The notes under the pieces are model-generated. The model did not search any database and was not told where the DNA came from. It was given only the letters and a program-made list of their open reading frames with translations. A stretch of 64,000 nucleotides of DNA, taken from positions 62,001 through 126,000 of the forward strand of contig NZ_RZNF01000004.1 of the NCBI RefSeq assembly GCF_003992725.1, in the 5' to 3' direction. The DNA comes from Rhodomicrobium lacus (lineage in GTDB: Bacteria > Pseudomonadota > Alphaproteobacteria > Rhizobiales > Rhodomicrobiaceae). Below, piece after piece: positions 62,452 to 64,000 of this stretch (its first letter is position 1; every line of letters starts with the position of its first letter). The translations under genes and the position numbers were made by a program.

Positions 62452-64000
62452 ATGCGGGTGTTGACGGGTGGAACCCTTCTCTCGGCATCGGGAAACCGGG
62501 CCGAGATGGAACTTGAGCGCGGCTATCGGCTCACACTTTCCTTCCATGGAGCGCGGACGGCGCGGCTTCTGGTGACGCGGCCTCTGGGCCTTCGCTCGCC
62601 TCGGACATGGTCGCTCTCGCCCGAGCTTTCGGGCGACGACGCCATCGATGGCCGCGACCGGCTCGACGCGACGGGGCTTGACGTGGAGCCGATCCTCGCA
62701 GCCGATGAGACGCCACGCGCAATCGTCATCGAGACGGCGCTGATACGCGCCGAAATCCGCCGCGCGCCGCTTGGCCTGACGTGGTCTTTCCGGGAGCGCG
62801 AAGACGAGCCGTTCCGCGTGGCGCTCAAGGATCGCCAGACGCAAGCCTATCTGTTCGACGAGCGAGGCAACCGCTTCGTGCATTATCTCGCCGGCGATCC
62901 GGCGGCGGGCTATTACGGCTTCGGCGAAAAGACAGGCGACGCCAACAAGCGCGGCCGCCGCCTCCGTATGCGCACCACCGACGCGATGGGTTACGACGCG
63001 GAGACGTCCGATCCGCTTTACAAACACATCCCGTTCTTCCTGGTGTTGCACCCCGGCGCGAGCGCACCGGCCGCCGGACTTTTCTACGACAATCTCAGCC
63101 ATGCCGCCTTCGACATGGGGCAGGAAATCGACGCCTATCACGGCCCGTTCACGAGCTTCGAGGCCGAAGACGGCGACCTCGATCTGTGGCTGTTTTTCGG
63201 GGGCTCGGCGAGCGACATCACGCCCGCTTTCACCGCGCTGACAGGGCGCACCGCGATGCCGCCGCGCTGGTCGCTCTCCTATTCCGGCTCGACGATGCAC
63301 TACACGGAAGCACCAGATGCCGAGCGGCAACTCACGGGCTTCCTCGCGCAGATCCACGAACACGCCCTGCCCTGCGGCTCGTTCCATCTCTCGTCCGGCT
63401 ATACAAAGCGCGGCGAAGGGCGCTACGTCTTCTCATGGGACAGAACGCGCTTTCCGAACCCGGCGCGTGTCGCCGCCGCTTTCAACGCGAGCGGCGTCAG
63501 GCTCATCGCCAACGTGAAGCCCGCAATGCTGATGGATCACCCGCGTTTCGCCGATGTCGAGCGCTTCGGCGGTTTCGTTCGCGAGGCGGAGAGCGAACGC
63601 CCCCATGCCGCGCAGTTCTGGTCTGGTAAAGCCGCTTATCTCGACTTCACCAATCCCGAGACGAGCGCCTGGTGGACGGCGCAGGTCAAGGAACAGCTTC
63701 TCAGCCACGGCATCGCGGCGACGTGGAACGACAACAATGAATTCGAGATATGGGACGGCGAGACGCGCGCGGACGTGAACTGGCGCGGCGGCAAGATGGC
63801 CTGCCTGCGCCCCGTGCAGACGAACCTGATGCTTCGCGCGTCGGAGCGCGCGCAACGCGAGCACGCGCCCCGCAAACGGCCCTTCCTCGTCTCGCGATCG
63901 GGCGGCCCCGGCCTTCAGCGCTATGCGCAGACATGGACGGGCGACAACGCCACCTCGTGGAAAACGCTGCGCTATAACCTTCGCATGGGGCATGGCCTCA
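62452..64000 (+). CDS. Glycoside hydrolase family 31 (alpha-glucosidase-like), 3' truncated
   Basis: The frame runs without a stop to the end of the window, giving more than 516 residues. The N-terminal beta-sandwich contains YYGFGEKTGDANKRGRRL. The catalytic domain has PPRWSLSYSGSTMHYTEAP, and the nucleophile Asp lies near residue 425 in ATWNDNNEFEIWD, the WNDxNE motif of GH31. ISRSGGPG-like SRSGGPGLQRYAQTWTGDN follows. The ATG at 62452 is chosen; a GTG at 62380 overlapping the esterase is an alternative. It acts on alpha-glycosides, probably with the upstream esterase. Confidence 0.88.
   Translation, partial: MRVLTGGTLLSASGNRAEMELERGYRLTLSFHGARTARLLVTRPLGLRSPRTWSLSPELSGDDAIDGRDRLDATGLDVEPILAADETPRAIVIETALIRAEIRRAPLGLTWSFREREDEPFRVALKDRQTQAYLFDERGNRFVHYLAGDPAAGYYGFGEKTGDANKRGRRLRMRTTDAMGYDAETSDPLYKHIPFFLVLHPGASAPAAGLFYDNLSHAAFDMGQEIDAYHGPFTSFEAEDGDLDLWLFFGGSASDITPAFTALTGRTAMPPRWSLSYSGSTMHYTEAPDAERQLTGFLAQIHEHALPCGSFHLSSGYTKRGEGRYVFSWDRTRFPNPARVAAAFNASGVRLIANVKPAMLMDHPRFADVERFGGFVREAESERPHAAQFWSGKAAYLDFTNPETSAWWTAQVKEQLLSHGIAATWNDNNEFEIWDGETRADVNWRGGKMACLRPVQTNLMLRASERAQREHAPRKRPFLVSRSGGPGLQRYAQTWTGDNATSWKTLRYNLRMGHGL

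Overview
This 64 kb window is a GC-rich chromosomal segment of an alphaproteobacterium, most likely of the order Hyphomicrobiales (Rhizobiales). Three observations support this. The lexA operator has the alphaproteobacterial form GTTC-N7-GTTC. The gene content includes a class I PHA synthase, a BcsS-like protein, the PPIase-argJ-mutT cluster and mraZ-rsmH. There is also an iron-only nitrogenase operon of the kind found in purple non-sulfur bacteria. A genus such as Rhodomicrobium or Rhodopseudomonas is possible but cannot be fixed from the sequence alone.

Region 1 (1-10.3 kb). A truncated FMN-binding oxidase-like gene and a glutamine amidotransferase precede a self-contained alternative nitrogenase locus. 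It holds anfA (sigma-54 activator with Cys21 and Cys26), a near-perfect -24/-12 promoter, then anfH, anfD, anfG, anfK, anfO and a gamma-glutamylcyclotransferase-like protein whose expected catalytic Glu is Gln. Cofactor-building genes (nifB, nifV and others) are not here and must lie elsewhere. Two nested palindromes close the operon.

Region 2 (10.3-27.6 kb). This contains an NYN-domain protein with one atypical metal-site residue. A two-component system faces a Spy/CpxP-like periplasmic gene across an intergenic region with two near-identical 19-bp palindromes. Then come parC, phaC, lexA with its own operator, a 1998-residue DUF4011 helicase-nuclease with an apparent N-terminal transglutaminase-like domain (a defence candidate), and an ABC-F ATPase.

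Region 3 (27.7-38 kb). A tight four-gene operon carries an APC permease, a class III aminotransferase, a carboxymuconolactone-decarboxylase-like protein and MetY. It is followed by hcp, tRNA-Arg(CCT), nadB and nadA; a palindrome in the nadA promoter may be the site of an NAD-pathway regulator.

Region 4 (38-44.1 kb). Four small secreted Gly-, Tyr- or Cys-rich proteins, two of them clear paralogues, sit beside decayed transposases (two IS1182-type remnants in opposite orientation and one IS5-type remnant). moeB/thiF and a lytic transglycosylase lie between the remnants.

Region 5 (44.1-64 kb). This holds secA, a LysE exporter, mutT, argJ, a parvulin PPIase, a large catalase, a lipoprotein hydrolase, bcsS-like and AsmA-like envelope genes, and acetoacetyl-CoA synthetase. 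mraZ and rsmH follow, preceded by two 10-bp-periodic MraZ boxes. The division cluster does not continue: after rsmH come an esterase and a GH31 glycosidase that runs off the end.
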